Assembly: GCF_043195105.1 (NCBI RefSeq) | Contig: NZ_JBAFWO010000010.1 | DNA from: NCEH01 sp002257205 | GTDB lineage: Bacteria; Pseudomonadota; Alphaproteobacteria; Rhizobiales; Xanthobacteraceae | Direction: 5' to 3' (one strand) | DNA length: 64,000 nucleotides | In this document: piece by piece, positions 34,696-43,265 of the stretch | Layout of the letters: every line of letters starts with the position of its first letter | Numbering within the stretch: the stretch's first letter is position 1 | Notes under the pieces: generated by a model | What the model was told of the DNA's origin: nothing | What the model saw: the letters and a program-made list of their open reading frames with translations, nothing else | Databases searched by the model: none | Position numbers and translations under genes: made by a program

Positions 34696-37244
34696 GGCGT
34701 TCCTTCACATACGCAGCGGCCGCCATGCTGCTGTCGGTCGGGCTGGCGCAGGCGGAAGCGCCGCGCACTATCATCGTGATGGACGGTTCGGGCTCGATGT
34801 GGGGGCAGATCGACGGGCGGACCAAGCTCGACATCGCCCGCGAGACCGTGGCCAAGGTTCTTGGCACGCTGCCGGCAGATCAGGAACTGGGGCTTATGGC
34901 CTATGGCCACCGCTCCAAGGGCGATTGCCGCGACATCGAACTCATGGTCGCGCCGGCCAAGGGCACCGCGAAGACCATCGGCGAACGGGTGGCAGCCATG
35001 CGCTTCCTCGGCAAGACCCCGCTCTCCGAGGCCGTGCGGCAGGCCGCCGAGGCGTTGCGCTATGGCGAGGAGGCGGCCACCGTCGTGCTCATCACCGACG
35101 GGCTGGAGACCTGCAAGGCCGACCCCTGCGCGCTGGGGCGTGAGTTGGAAGCGGCGGGACTCAATTTCACCGCCCATGTCATCGGGTTCGGCCTGACCAA
35201 GGCGGAAGGCGCGCAGGTCGCGTGCCTCGCCGAGAACACCGGTGGGCGCTATATCGAGGCGTCGAACGCCAACGCCCTGCGCGACGCGCTGGCCGCGACG
35301 GTGGCCGCGCCGGCACCGCCTCCCGCCCCAGAGCCCGCCGCTCCCACCGCCACGTTGAGCGCAGCGGACAGCGCCCCCGCGGGGTCCGTGCTTGCGGTCG
35401 GCTTCACGGCGCCGAAGGGTGAGTTCGACTACATCCATCTCCTGAACGCGAAAGGCGAGCGCGTCGCAGAGGCTGCGGTCGGCAACGCGAACCCGCTGTC
35501 GCTCCGGCTGCCCTTCGAACTCGGACAATACGTGCTGGCCTATTCCAGCCACTCGGCCGGCATCATCGCGCGCCGGCCGCTCACCGTGACCAAGGCGGCG
35601 GTCATGCTGAACGCGCCCGACAGCGCGCCAGCCGGCTCGCTGATCGAGATTGGCTGGACTGGACCTGCGGCGGAGCACGACTTCATCAAGCTGCTCGACA
35701 CGAAGGGCGAGCGCGTGGCCGAGGCGGCCATCAGCGACGGCAACCCGGTCCGTCTGCGCCTGCCGTTCACGCCCGGGCGCTTCACGCTCGTCTATTCGTT
35801 CAAGAACACGGAGACCATCTTCTCGCGGCCGATTAGCCTGAGCGAGGCCAAGGTCACGCTGACCGCCCCCGACCGGGCGCAGGTCGGCTCCGAGATCGTC
35901 GTCGCGTGGGAAGGGCCGGCGGCCACCTATGACAACATCCAGCTGGTGCGCCAGAGCGATGGCGAGCGCATCACCTACGAATACGTCAAGGACCAGCCAC
36001 TGACCTTCCGCATGCCGAACGAGCCGGGGCGCTACGAATTCCGCTATGTGTTCGAGGATGCCGAGGTCATCGCGCGCCGGCCCATCGACGTGGTGCTGGA
36101 GAAGGTCGAGGTCGCTCCCGCCGCTCAGCCCGGCCAGACCCAGACCGCGAGCACAGCCGCGTCGCAGGACGGCGCCTCGCTGACGCCAGGGGATCTCGTT
36201 CCGGTCACCCTTCAGGCCGACATGGGAACCATGGGGTTCAACGTGGTGTGGTCGGCAACACCCGTTCCCGGACAGAAGCTGCCGCCCGAGGCCTGGGCGA
36301 TGAATGAGGGAACGGCGGATCCGGTCGAGGCCGAGTTCTTTCCCGGCCGGTACGATGTCATCGGCGAGGCGGGGGACAACGTCTTCGCCCGCCGAATCAC
36401 GGTCGTGGCGGGAAGGCCGAACCGCTTCGTCATCCCGCATTCGCGCGAGCGCAGCCCCGCCGGGGAGGACGCGCCCCGCGCCGATGACGGACTGGTGACG
36501 CTGCGGCTCACCGGGATGCCGGAGAGCGGAGCGGTCCGCTGGTTCGCCTTTCCCGTCGATGGTCGGGACGCTCTTGCCGTCGCCAGCAATGATGCGGTCA
36601 ACGGACCGTGGGAGACGCGGATCGAGCCCGGCCTCTGGTTGATCACCGGCAAGACGGCCGGCGACGCGGCCATCCGCCATTCGGCGCTGAAGCTGTTCGC
36701 CCCGTCGCCGTCGCCGCAAGATCTCGCGGTCCCCGCGCCCGCCCGCGCGGCACGCAAGGCAGAGGGGACCGATGGTCTTGGCAGCGTCTGCGACGCCCCG
36801 CAGCCCTGCCTCCATCGTGACGCGACAACCGGCCTCAGCCTGCTCCTGCCCAGCGGCTGGGGCATGGAGGCCGCCCTGGTGATGGAAACCGCCGCCGGCG
36901 TCGCCGCCCGCTATCCCTCCACCGTGTTCCTGCCGCTACGGCCGGACCGCAACGAGACCATGATCGCACTCAATGCCCGCCAATGGGATGCCAAGCTCGG
37001 CCCTTGCGAGGACATCGCGATCGGCCGGCTCTGCCGCACCGAGCCGATGAGCGAGGCCGACCAGCAGGCCTATCGCATCCTCGCGGCGACGCTGGCTGTC
37101 GCCGGGCCGCCGTCCCGCGCCTCCGACACCCGCGCGGTCCCGGCAGGCGCGGCACTTGCCGGCATGGTCAAGGCGATCGGGGGCATCGAGGTGACGGTTC
37201 CCGACGGGCTCGACCCGCTTGAAATCCTCGCTCCCCAGCTTTGA
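34692..37244 (+). CDS. Secreted von Willebrand factor A-domain protein with three internal repeats
   Basis: 850 residues; ATG at 34692 inside the previous stop, after GGAG. Residues 1-22 are a signal peptide (AAAAMLLSVGLAQAEA). Residues 25-205 form a VWA domain with the MIDAS motif IVMDGSGSMWG (D31, S33, S35) and TVVLITDGLETCKADPC. After a Pro/Ala linker come three units of about 84 residues (about 220-301, 302-386, 387-471), each with APxSAPAGS-xxxxGW-type openings and LRLPF..G.Y/F.L.YS ends; they look like beta-sandwich repeats. The rest (472-850) holds further beta-rich segments and a Cys-rich VCDAPQPCLHRD stretch. It should be periplasmic or surface-exposed and bind a partner metal-dependently. 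The function is unknown. Confidence 0.82.
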   Translation: MRRSFTYAAAAMLLSVGLAQAEAPRTIIVMDGSGSMWGQIDGRTKLDIARETVAKVLGTLPADQELGLMAYGHRSKGDCRDIELMVAPAKGTAKTIGERVAAMRFLGKTPLSEAVRQAAEALRYGEEAATVVLITDGLETCKADPCALGRELEAAGLNFTAHVIGFGLTKAEGAQVACLAENTGGRYIEASNANALRDALAATVAAPAPPPAPEPAAPTATLSAADSAPAGSVLAVGFTAPKGEFDYIHLLNAKGERVAEAAVGNANPLSLRLPFELGQYVLAYSSHSAGIIARRPLTVTKAAVMLNAPDSAPAGSLIEIGWTGPAAEHDFIKLLDTKGERVAEAAISDGNPVRLRLPFTPGRFTLVYSFKNTETIFSRPISLSEAKVTLTAPDRAQVGSEIVVAWEGPAATYDNIQLVRQSDGERITYEYVKDQPLTFRMPNEPGRYEFRYVFEDAEVIARRPIDVVLEKVEVAPAAQPGQTQTASTAASQDGASLTPGDLVPVTLQADMGTMGFNVVWSATPVPGQKLPPEAWAMNEGTADPVEAEFFPGRYDVIGEAGDNVFARRITVVAGRPNRFVIPHSRERSPAGEDAPRADDGLVTLRLTGMPESGAVRWFAFPVDGRDALAVASNDAVNGPWETRIEPGLWLITGKTAGDAAIRHSALKLFAPSPSPQDLAVPAPARAARKAEGTDGLGSVCDAPQPCLHRDATTGLSLLLPSGWGMEAALVMETAAGVAARYPSTVFLPLRPDRNETMIALNARQWDAKLGPCEDIAIGRLCRTEPMSEADQQAYRILAATLAVAGPPSRASDTRAVPAGAALAGMVKAIGGIEVTVPDGLDPLEILAPQL

Positions 37245-37257
37245 CGGAGTGGCGCGC

Positions 37258-37980
37258 ATGATCCGGCATCTGCTCGTCGCGGCCATGATGGCCCTCTCGC
37301 CCTTGACTGCGCAGGCCCAGCAAAATGGCGGCGAGGAGCTTATGGTCGCCCGCTGCGCGCAGGGCGGCTGCCGTTGTGCACTGGTCGACATCACCCAGGA
37401 CGATCTGGCGTTCCTGCTCGGGCCCGACATTCCCGCCCGCGCGATGCGCATGACGCTGGTGTCGGTCGGGGGCAAGACCTATTTCTCGCCACGCTCCGCC
37501 GACGAGGTGCATCGCGCGGCGGGCGGGACGGGACGGTGCGAGGTAAAGCTGTTCGAGCCCATGACGCCGCTCGACGGCATGTGGCGGAGCTCAGTTCGCG
37601 TCAGTTCCATGTCCGGTTGCCTGCCGCAGGTGGCCGAGATGGTCCCGCCGATCATCGACGACATGGGCGCCACCGTGCCGGTCACCTGGAACGGGCGTTT
37701 TGATCCCGCGAAGCTGGATGGCGGCGGCGTGACCCGGGTGGTCGAATGGACCGAAACTGCACCGGGCCGCTTCAAAGGCCACATCAACATCCCGAACACC
37801 GGCATGCTGAAGGTCGATATCGGCCTGACATCGACCCTGCTCACTCCGGAGCGCGCCACCGCCACGATGCATCTGCGCATCGGCGCGGGCGCGGGGGCTA
37901 ACGCGGCCGCACTCAGCGCACTGGGCATGGCCAACTGCCGAACCACGGCGGTCTACGACTTCACGCGTGTGGGCAAGTGA
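37258..37980 (+). CDS. Secreted CRC-motif protein, paralogue 1
   Basis: 240 residues. ATG at 37258, 13 nt after the VWA stop, with CGGAGTGG upstream. Signal peptide IRHLLVAAMMALSPLTAQAQ. The mature N-terminus NGGEELMVARCAQGGCRCAL, DITQDDLAFLLGPDIPA aligns with the next gene (NGGKKAMVADCSGKECRCHL, DLTLNDMAILLGTDVPA). Further Cys (GRCEVKLF, SGCLPQ, ANCRTT) suggest disulphides. No known domain recognised. It probably partners the VWA protein in the periplasm. Confidence 0.78.
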   Translation: MIRHLLVAAMMALSPLTAQAQQNGGEELMVARCAQGGCRCALVDITQDDLAFLLGPDIPARAMRMTLVSVGGKTYFSPRSADEVHRAAGGTGRCEVKLFEPMTPLDGMWRSSVRVSSMSGCLPQVAEMVPPIIDDMGATVPVTWNGRFDPAKLDGGGVTRVVEWTETAPGRFKGHINIPNTGMLKVDIGLTSTLLTPERATATMHLRIGAGAGANAAALSALGMANCRTTAVYDFTRVGK

Positions 37981-38011
37981 CGCGCTGCGGCGCCGCAGAC
38001 GAGGTTAATCC

Positions 38012-38701
38012 ATGAAATACTCAGGCTTCGGGATCATCGCCGCCATCCTCCTGGTGCTCGGAGTGGGATGTCCCCGCGCCGCGCTTGCGCAGGCCAACGG
38101 TGGGAAGAAAGCCATGGTCGCTGATTGCAGCGGCAAGGAATGCCGCTGCCATCTCTCCGACCTGACACTGAATGACATGGCCATCCTGCTCGGTACCGAC
38201 GTTCCCGCGGATCCCGAAAGCTTCGTGATGATCCATGGCGACGAGATCGGCTGGTCCAAGGTGAGCATTCGCGATGCGGAAACAGCTATCGGCGGCGACG
38301 GCACCTGCGACCTTGAGCTGTTCCAGGACTGGACCCCGGAAGACGGGGCGTGGGATGGAACGACCACGCTACGCGGTGTCTCCGGGGCGGCGGAGTGCCG
38401 GCAGATCGGCGGCATGATTGTCACCATGATGAACGGCAAGGGCATGAAGGCGCGGGTCGCATGGAAGGGCGTGTTCGACATGAACGTGTTCCAGGCGGCG
38501 ACCAATCCGGGACCCGAGGACGACCACCCGAAATGGACACAGGTCGATCATCATACTGTCACCGGCGCGGGCGGCGGCGATGGGATGGCGACCTCCTACA
38601 AGGCCCGGCTGCTGACGCCGCGGCGATTCCTCATCGACACTCGAATATCGGGTGAGGGCTGTGTTTTCAGCTTGCGGCATGACGTACGGAAAGCGGATTG
38701 A
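38012..38701 (+). CDS. Secreted CRC-motif protein, paralogue 2
   Basis: 229 residues; GAGG precedes the ATG. Signal peptide GFGIIAAILLVLGVGCPRAA, LAQA. Same family as the gene before it: conserved CRC, LLG-D-PA, GTCDLELF for GRCEVKLF, GAAECRQIGGMI for SGCLPQVAEM and WKGVFDMN for WNGRFDP. The C-terminus also keeps a Cys (GEGCVFSLRHDV). The two diverged after tandem duplication. Last intact gene of the locus; broken sequence begins 19 nt later. Confidence 0.78.
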   Translation: MKYSGFGIIAAILLVLGVGCPRAALAQANGGKKAMVADCSGKECRCHLSDLTLNDMAILLGTDVPADPESFVMIHGDEIGWSKVSIRDAETAIGGDGTCDLELFQDWTPEDGAWDGTTTLRGVSGAAECRQIGGMIVTMMNGKGMKARVAWKGVFDMNVFQAATNPGPEDDHPKWTQVDHHTVTGAGGGDGMATSYKARLLTPRRFLIDTRISGEGCVFSLRHDVRKAD

Positions 38702-38719
38702 GGGGTAAATATAGGCGGG

Positions 38720-39085
38720 ATATTTGATATCAACGGCGGGGATCTGGGCAAGGCATTGAAGCTGATGCTCAAGGATAACGCTGTCGTCATCGAATGGCTG
38801 CAAAGTCCAATTTCCTATTCTGGATCGGAAGAATTCAAAATCGAGCTCCTTGCCTTCGTGACGAAATTTGGGAGCCGAGAACTGGTGGCCCGCCATTATC
38901 TCCATCTTTGGCTTCGACAGCGGCACATGTACTCAGCGGCGTATGTACTTTGGAGACGGAAAGTGTATTCCGTCAAAGAAGCTATTTTATGCCTTGCGTC
39001 CAGCAACGGTACTAAGATGGCTGTGCCATCACCCCAGCGAGAGGGTGCCCCCATGCACGTCCCCGCGCTTATGACAGGATCCGAG
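38720..39085 (+). pseudogene. Broken partial copy of the RlaP-type nucleotidyltransferase gene
   Basis: Matches codons from IFDINGWDLGKALKLMLK through MHFPTLMEESE of the intact gene at 58412-59221, in opposite orientation. Identity is high, for example VVIEWLQSPISYSGSEEFKI is unchanged. The frame breaks at 38918-38949, where a 16-bp unit CAGCGGCRYATGTACT is present twice instead of once. It breaks again near 39052, where one T of GCCCCCTATGCAC is missing. The nucleotide-binding N-terminus and the C-terminal third are absent. Non-functional. Confidence 0.85.
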
Positions 39086-39184
39086 AACGGCATATTTCAC
39101 TATGACATCCCCAGTCGATACCTGGCGTCAGTCACTATTCAGTTTTCTGCTCGGCAGCGAGCGTCGGGCCGCCATCACCTCTTA

Positions 39185-39346
39185 GAGCCTGTTTGGAAAA
39201 GTGGGACGGGTCGGTCCGCCGGATCTTTCCGGTGCCCGGTGCGTCGAAAACTTGGCCCGATGCGCGGCATCGAGCCGGCGTTTTCTCCTGCCGGATCGCC
39301 AGAAATCCCTCGACGGCCCTCAGCCGCCGATTTCCCAAACAGGCTC
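39185..39346. mobile_element. MITE-like element, 162 bp, with IS5-type terminal inverted repeats
   Basis: The ends are GAGCCTGTTTGG (39185-39196) and CCAAACAGGCTC (39335-39346), a perfect 12-bp inverted repeat that continues as RAAA. TTA flanks both sides (39182-39184 and 39347-39349), a likely target duplication. The inside is too short to code a transposase. The ends and the TTA target resemble IS5-family (IS427-like) elements, so a full-length relative elsewhere in the genome would move it. Confidence 0.65.
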
Positions 39347-39349
39347 TTA

Positions 39350-39712
39350 GCGGATGGGCGAGGCGGCGCAGAGCTTGCGGCGGCGGCGCTACCGCCCACC
39401 GAGCGGGCGGTTTCCGCAACGTGCGCCTGCGTCTAAGGAGTTTCGTTCGTCTGCCCGCTGATCAGCCGGAGGTGATGCGTTCATCAACGACGTAAGCTCG
39501 CGTTCGCGATCGCTCTATAAATCGAGCTTCATCGGATGGGAGTTGGAGGCAAGTTTAAGACCTGCGAAATGTGATTTTTATCGCAGCAGTAAATAAGCTG
39601 ACACATGCAGATTACTTTCTGTTTATTTAGAATGCGAAAATCTTATACATTCCAACCTCGTAGAATTATGGCTGGAACGGAAAATTTGTTGTGATTTCTG
39701 CGCCCATTTTTG
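39350..39712. other. Intergenic region, AT-rich in its second half
   Basis: No gene seen. 39350-39440 is GC-rich with a GCGG/CCGC-rich hairpin-like stretch. From about 39510 to 39700 the sequence is AT-rich (TGATTTTTATCGCAGCAG and TTTATTTAGAATGCGAAA). This may be foreign DNA left by the rearrangements that produced the broken nucleotidyltransferase copy. Confidence 0.4.
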
Positions 39713-40492
39713 TTAGGCGGTTTGCCCGGCCGCTTCCAGAATCAGTCGGGTGATCTCATCGGGATGGGAGATCAGGGAAAGATGGCTGGATTTCACTTCG
39801 ATGGTCTTTGCGCCCATCCGCTTGGCCATGAAGCGCTCCAGATCCGGGTTGATCGTGCGATCCTCGGTGGAAACCGCATAGAAACTCGGCTTCGAGCGCC
39901 AGGCGGCCTGCGTGGTCTTGCCGGTGAGCAGTGCCCTGTGAAACGGCTCCTGAACTGCATAGAGTACCTTCGCCTTAGCCTCCGGCAGATCGCCAGCGAA
40001 GTCGCGCAGAAACGCCTCCTCGGTGAGGCGGCCCTCATCGCCGTCGAAGACGATGCCGGCGGAAGCCGGCGGCGTGGGATAAGTCTTCGCCAGAGCGGCG
40101 TAATCCTCGCCCGCGTCCGGCGCCCGCGCCGCCACATAGACCAGCGCCGACACCTTCGGATGCACGCCGACCTCTGAGACGATCATGCCGGAGAAGGAAT
40201 GCCCGACCAGGACAGTTGGCCCGTCCTGCCGATCAAGCACGCGCTGGGCGGAGGCGACGGCTTCCGGCAGCGTCGTCAGCGGGTTCTGCACGGCCGTGGC
40301 ATTGAGACCCGCCGCCTGAAGACGCGCGATCACATCGGACCAGCATGACCCATCGGCGAACAGCCCGTGGGCCAGCACGATGTTGCGCGCCTTCGCCGGC
40401 GCTTTGGTGGCGGCGATGCCGCGGGTGGAGATCAGCGAAGCCGCGGCACCGGCAACGAGGGCGGCCGAGAAGCTACGTCTGTTCATCATCAT
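39713..40492 (-). CDS. Secreted alpha/beta hydrolase
   Basis: 259 residues from ATG codons at 40492 (three in a row; AAAGGACG upstream). Tat-like signal NRRSFSAALVAGAAASLIST, then RGIAATKA. Hydrolase fold: NIVLAHGLFADGSCWSDVIA (oxyanion HG), nucleophile elbow TVLVGHSFSGMIVSE, and the catalytic His in SSHLSLISHPDE near the end. Related to RutD/PcaD-like or salicylate-esterase-like EstA hydrolases of Proteobacteria; substrate unknown. A fragment of a relative lies at 5216. It is the last of four minus-strand genes (44126 to 39713). Confidence 0.87.
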   Translation of the reverse strand: MMMNRRSFSAALVAGAAASLISTRGIAATKAPAKARNIVLAHGLFADGSCWSDVIARLQAAGLNATAVQNPLTTLPEAVASAQRVLDRQDGPTVLVGHSFSGMIVSEVGVHPKVSALVYVAARAPDAGEDYAALAKTYPTPPASAGIVFDGDEGRLTEEAFLRDFAGDLPEAKAKVLYAVQEPFHRALLTGKTTQAAWRSKPSFYAVSTEDRTINPDLERFMAKRMGAKTIEVKSSHLSLISHPDEITRLILEAAGQTA

Positions 40493-40678
40493 GATTGATC
40501 GTCCTTTGATCGTGAGGGAGAAATTTGTTCGCGCAAGGCGGCGGCGAATTTGCGCCGGGATGACGGCGCTATCTGGCCGCGGGCCATTCGCCCGTCCCAT
40601 CAATGCAGCCGGATCGCGCTGGCTGGGAGCCACTGTTGCCGAGCGGGCCTTTGGAGAAAGGTCCGCCCGGGTCGGACA

Positions 40679-41515
40679 TCAGTCTTGCTTGGCGGTTTCT
40701 TCCGCTGCCGCTGCCTTCTCGATGAGTCTGGCGACGACAGCCGGATGAGAGACCATGACGAGATGAGGCGCGTCCTTCACGACCAAGGCCTCCTTCGCAC
40801 CCGCACGCTGCGCCATGAAGGCGTGTGCGGCCGGCGGGATGACCTTATCGGCGCTACCGTAGACAAACCATGAGGGAATGATTTTCCACGCCGGCGCCCC
40901 AGAGGCTCCCTTAAGCGCGGCGTCGGTCACGGGGCGCTGGGTAGCCGCCATCAGCTCGGCCTGCTTCTCGGGAACGTCGGCTGCGAATACAGACCGGAAC
41001 TTGCCCTGCTGGACAAAGAGGTCATGAGCGCCGTCCGCGAGGGCAATCGGTGGGGCCAGCGCGTCAGGCAGGATGCTTCCCGGAAACTTGCCGGTGAGAT
41101 CGAAGGCGTTCTCGCCAGCTTCCGGCGCGTAGGCCGCGACATAGACCAGGGCCTTCACATTATCGGCGCCGGTCGCGGCGTTCGTGATGATCGAACCTCC
41201 ATAGGAATGACCGACCAGGACCACCGGCCCCTTGGTGTTTTTGACGATGCCGGACACATAATTGGAATCGCTCTTGAGGCTACGAAGCGGATCGGGAGCG
41301 GCGATGACGGTATATCCGTCAGCCTGAAGCCTGGAGATGACGCCGTCCCAGCTCGATGAGTCTGCGAACGCACCGTGGACCAGAATAATGGTGGGCTTCC
41401 CCGTTCCCGGGGTGGCGGCCGAAGCTGTCCCCACCGCCATGTTCAACATGCCGACGGCGGTGACAGCCAGGAGTGCGGTCGATGCCACACGTTTCACGTA
41501 TGTCATAAGTTTCAT
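40679..41515 (-). CDS. Secreted alpha/beta hydrolase
   Basis: 278 residues with a signal peptide RVASTALLAVTAVGMLNMAV, GTASAATP. PTIILVHGAFADSSSWDGVI holds the oxyanion region, VVLVGHSYGGSIITNAA the nucleophile Ser, and KDAPHLVMVSHP the catalytic His. It belongs to the same subfamily as the gene at 39713 (LVYVAAYAPEAGENAFDL versus LVYVAARAPDAGEDYAAL), so the two are paralogues. It follows the GMC gene by 33 nt. Probably periplasmic. Confidence 0.87.
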   Translation of the reverse strand: MKLMTYVKRVASTALLAVTAVGMLNMAVGTASAATPGTGKPTIILVHGAFADSSSWDGVISRLQADGYTVIAAPDPLRSLKSDSNYVSGIVKNTKGPVVLVGHSYGGSIITNAATGADNVKALVYVAAYAPEAGENAFDLTGKFPGSILPDALAPPIALADGAHDLFVQQGKFRSVFAADVPEKQAELMAATQRPVTDAALKGASGAPAWKIIPSWFVYGSADKVIPPAAHAFMAQRAGAKEALVVKDAPHLVMVSHPAVVARLIEKAAAAEETAKQD

Positions 41516-41548
41516 CGAAGTCTCTCTCTCTGCTAGTTTGACGGGGGA

Positions 41549-43177
41549 TCAAAGCTGACGTTCGCGAGCGATTGCCCGGCTTGCCTGCTCGCCGATGATG
41601 ACGCAGGGGGCCATGGTGTTGGCCAGGGGAACTCGCGGCATCACGGAGGCATCGGCGATCCGCAGGCGGTCGACGCCGTAGACCTTAAGGCGGCTGTCCA
41701 CGACGGACATGTCGTCCTGTCCCATCTTGGCGGTGCAGCTCTGGTGCCAGATGGTCGACACGCCATCGCGGATAAATTTGTCCAGGTCGGCAGCGTCGAG
41801 CGCGGTCGGCATGACCTCCCGCTTCACGAAGCGCTGAAGCGCTCGAGCGTTGCCGACCTCCCGCGCCAGCTCCACGCACCGCTTTAATGCTGTCAGGTCG
41901 GCCGGATCGGAGAGGATCTGCGAGTCGATCAGGATCGGATCTTCGGGTTTTGCTCCGGTCAGCCGCAGGCGGCCCACGCTGTGAGGACGCAGCAGCGCCG
42001 GAAAGATCCCCCAGGATCCAGCCGGAATGGCGTAACGCCCGGCAAGTTCAGGGGTTGGCACCGGGAACTGGATCTGGAGCAATTGGATATCGGGACTGTC
42101 GAGCTCCGGCGCGCTCTTGGCGAAGAGGGTCGCTTCGCCGCCATTGCCGTGTGGGGGCATCGGCTCGGGGTATTCCCACATGCAACTGGTCACCATGATG
42201 TGGTCCTGGAAGTTGGCGCCCACTCCCGGGAGGTGCTGCACCACCGGGATTCCCAGGGCTGCCAGCGTCTCGCCATCGCCAATGCCGGACTGCATCAGGA
42301 CCTTGGGGGTCTGGATGGCCCCGAGGGACAGGATCACTTCCTGCGACGCGAGGAAGCGGCGGCTCCGGCCCTCGAGGATGCATTCCACGCCGATCGCGGC
42401 TCCCCGCTCGATGAGCACGCGCGTGACCAGGGTCCCGGGCAGCACCGTCAGGTTCGGCTGGTTCATCAACGGGAAGGCGTAGGAGCGGAAAATCGACTGC
42501 CGCCGGCCGTCGCGAATTCGCAGGTTGAAGTAGGCCGCGCCGCCGGACCCCTCCATCATGGCGCCGTTCACATCGTCGAAGACGGGGATATCAAGCTCGA
42601 CGGCGGCGTCGAGCATCGCCTTTGCGACGGGGTGCGGCTCGATCGGGGGCGTGATGTAGAGCAGGCCATCCTGTCCGCGGCGGGCGGGATCGGGCACGCC
42701 TTGCCAGTTTTCGATCTCGCGGAAGATGCCCAGAACCGAGTCATAGTTCCAGGCGGGATCGCCGGCCTGGGCGGCGAAATAATCCCAGTCGCTCTTGTGG
42801 CCGCGCGCCCAGAGCATGACGTTGATGCTTGATCCTCCCCCAAGCACCTTGCCCATGCTCATCGGGATGGCGCGCCCGTTGAGGTGCGGATTGGGTAAGG
42901 CCGTGTAGCCCCAGTCGCGCGCGCTGCCGAGATTCATCGGCCACGCCGCCGCCATCTCCACTTCAGGCGCAGTGTCGCTCCCGCCGACCTCGATCAGCAG
43001 CACGGAGACCGCCGGATTCTCGGCCAGACGCCGCGCCACGACAGAGCCGGAAGAACCGGAACCGCACACGATGAAGTCGTAGCTCGAGCGAAGTGCGGCC
43101 CGAAGCCGAAGCTGGTTTTCTTCAGCGTTGCGGGCGAACTCCGCGTCGAGACTTTCAAGATTGGATGTTTCACTCAT
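41549..43177 (-). CDS. GMC-family FAD-dependent oxidoreductase (second)
   Basis: 542 residues; ATG at 43177 after GAGGTG. FAD turn YDFIVCGSGSSGSVVARRL (about 33-51), signature 1 as GKVLGGGSSINVMLWARGHK, signature 2 as SLGAIQTPKVLMQSGIG, and active-site IWHQSCTAKMG then PLANTMAPCVIIGE. In the last motif the usual SGNTN reads LANTM, so the second active-site residue is still Asn. No signal peptide. It sits among three alpha/beta hydrolases and may oxidise an alcohol they release. It differs clearly from the GMC protein at 2523. Confidence 0.88.
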   Translation of the reverse strand: MSETSNLESLDAEFARNAEENQLRLRAALRSSYDFIVCGSGSSGSVVARRLAENPAVSVLLIEVGGSDTAPEVEMAAAWPMNLGSARDWGYTALPNPHLNGRAIPMSMGKVLGGGSSINVMLWARGHKSDWDYFAAQAGDPAWNYDSVLGIFREIENWQGVPDPARRGQDGLLYITPPIEPHPVAKAMLDAAVELDIPVFDDVNGAMMEGSGGAAYFNLRIRDGRRQSIFRSYAFPLMNQPNLTVLPGTLVTRVLIERGAAIGVECILEGRSRRFLASQEVILSLGAIQTPKVLMQSGIGDGETLAALGIPVVQHLPGVGANFQDHIMVTSCMWEYPEPMPPHGNGGEATLFAKSAPELDSPDIQLLQIQFPVPTPELAGRYAIPAGSWGIFPALLRPHSVGRLRLTGAKPEDPILIDSQILSDPADLTALKRCVELAREVGNARALQRFVKREVMPTALDAADLDKFIRDGVSTIWHQSCTAKMGQDDMSVVDSRLKVYGVDRLRIADASVMPRVPLANTMAPCVIIGEQASRAIARERQL

Positions 43178-43265
43178 CTCACACCTCAAAAAAGGAGGGT
43201 CCCGGCTCGGCACAGATGGCGCGAGCCGGCGCCAGATGTCCGAGCCAGAGCCATGGCTGTCTCGG

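Noticed and set aside
34545..36815. Very long open frame (about 750 codons) antisense to the VWA gene
   Set aside because: GC-rich coding DNA leaves the antisense frame open. It has no family motifs and its composition is the complement of a gene with signal peptide, VWA motif and repeats.
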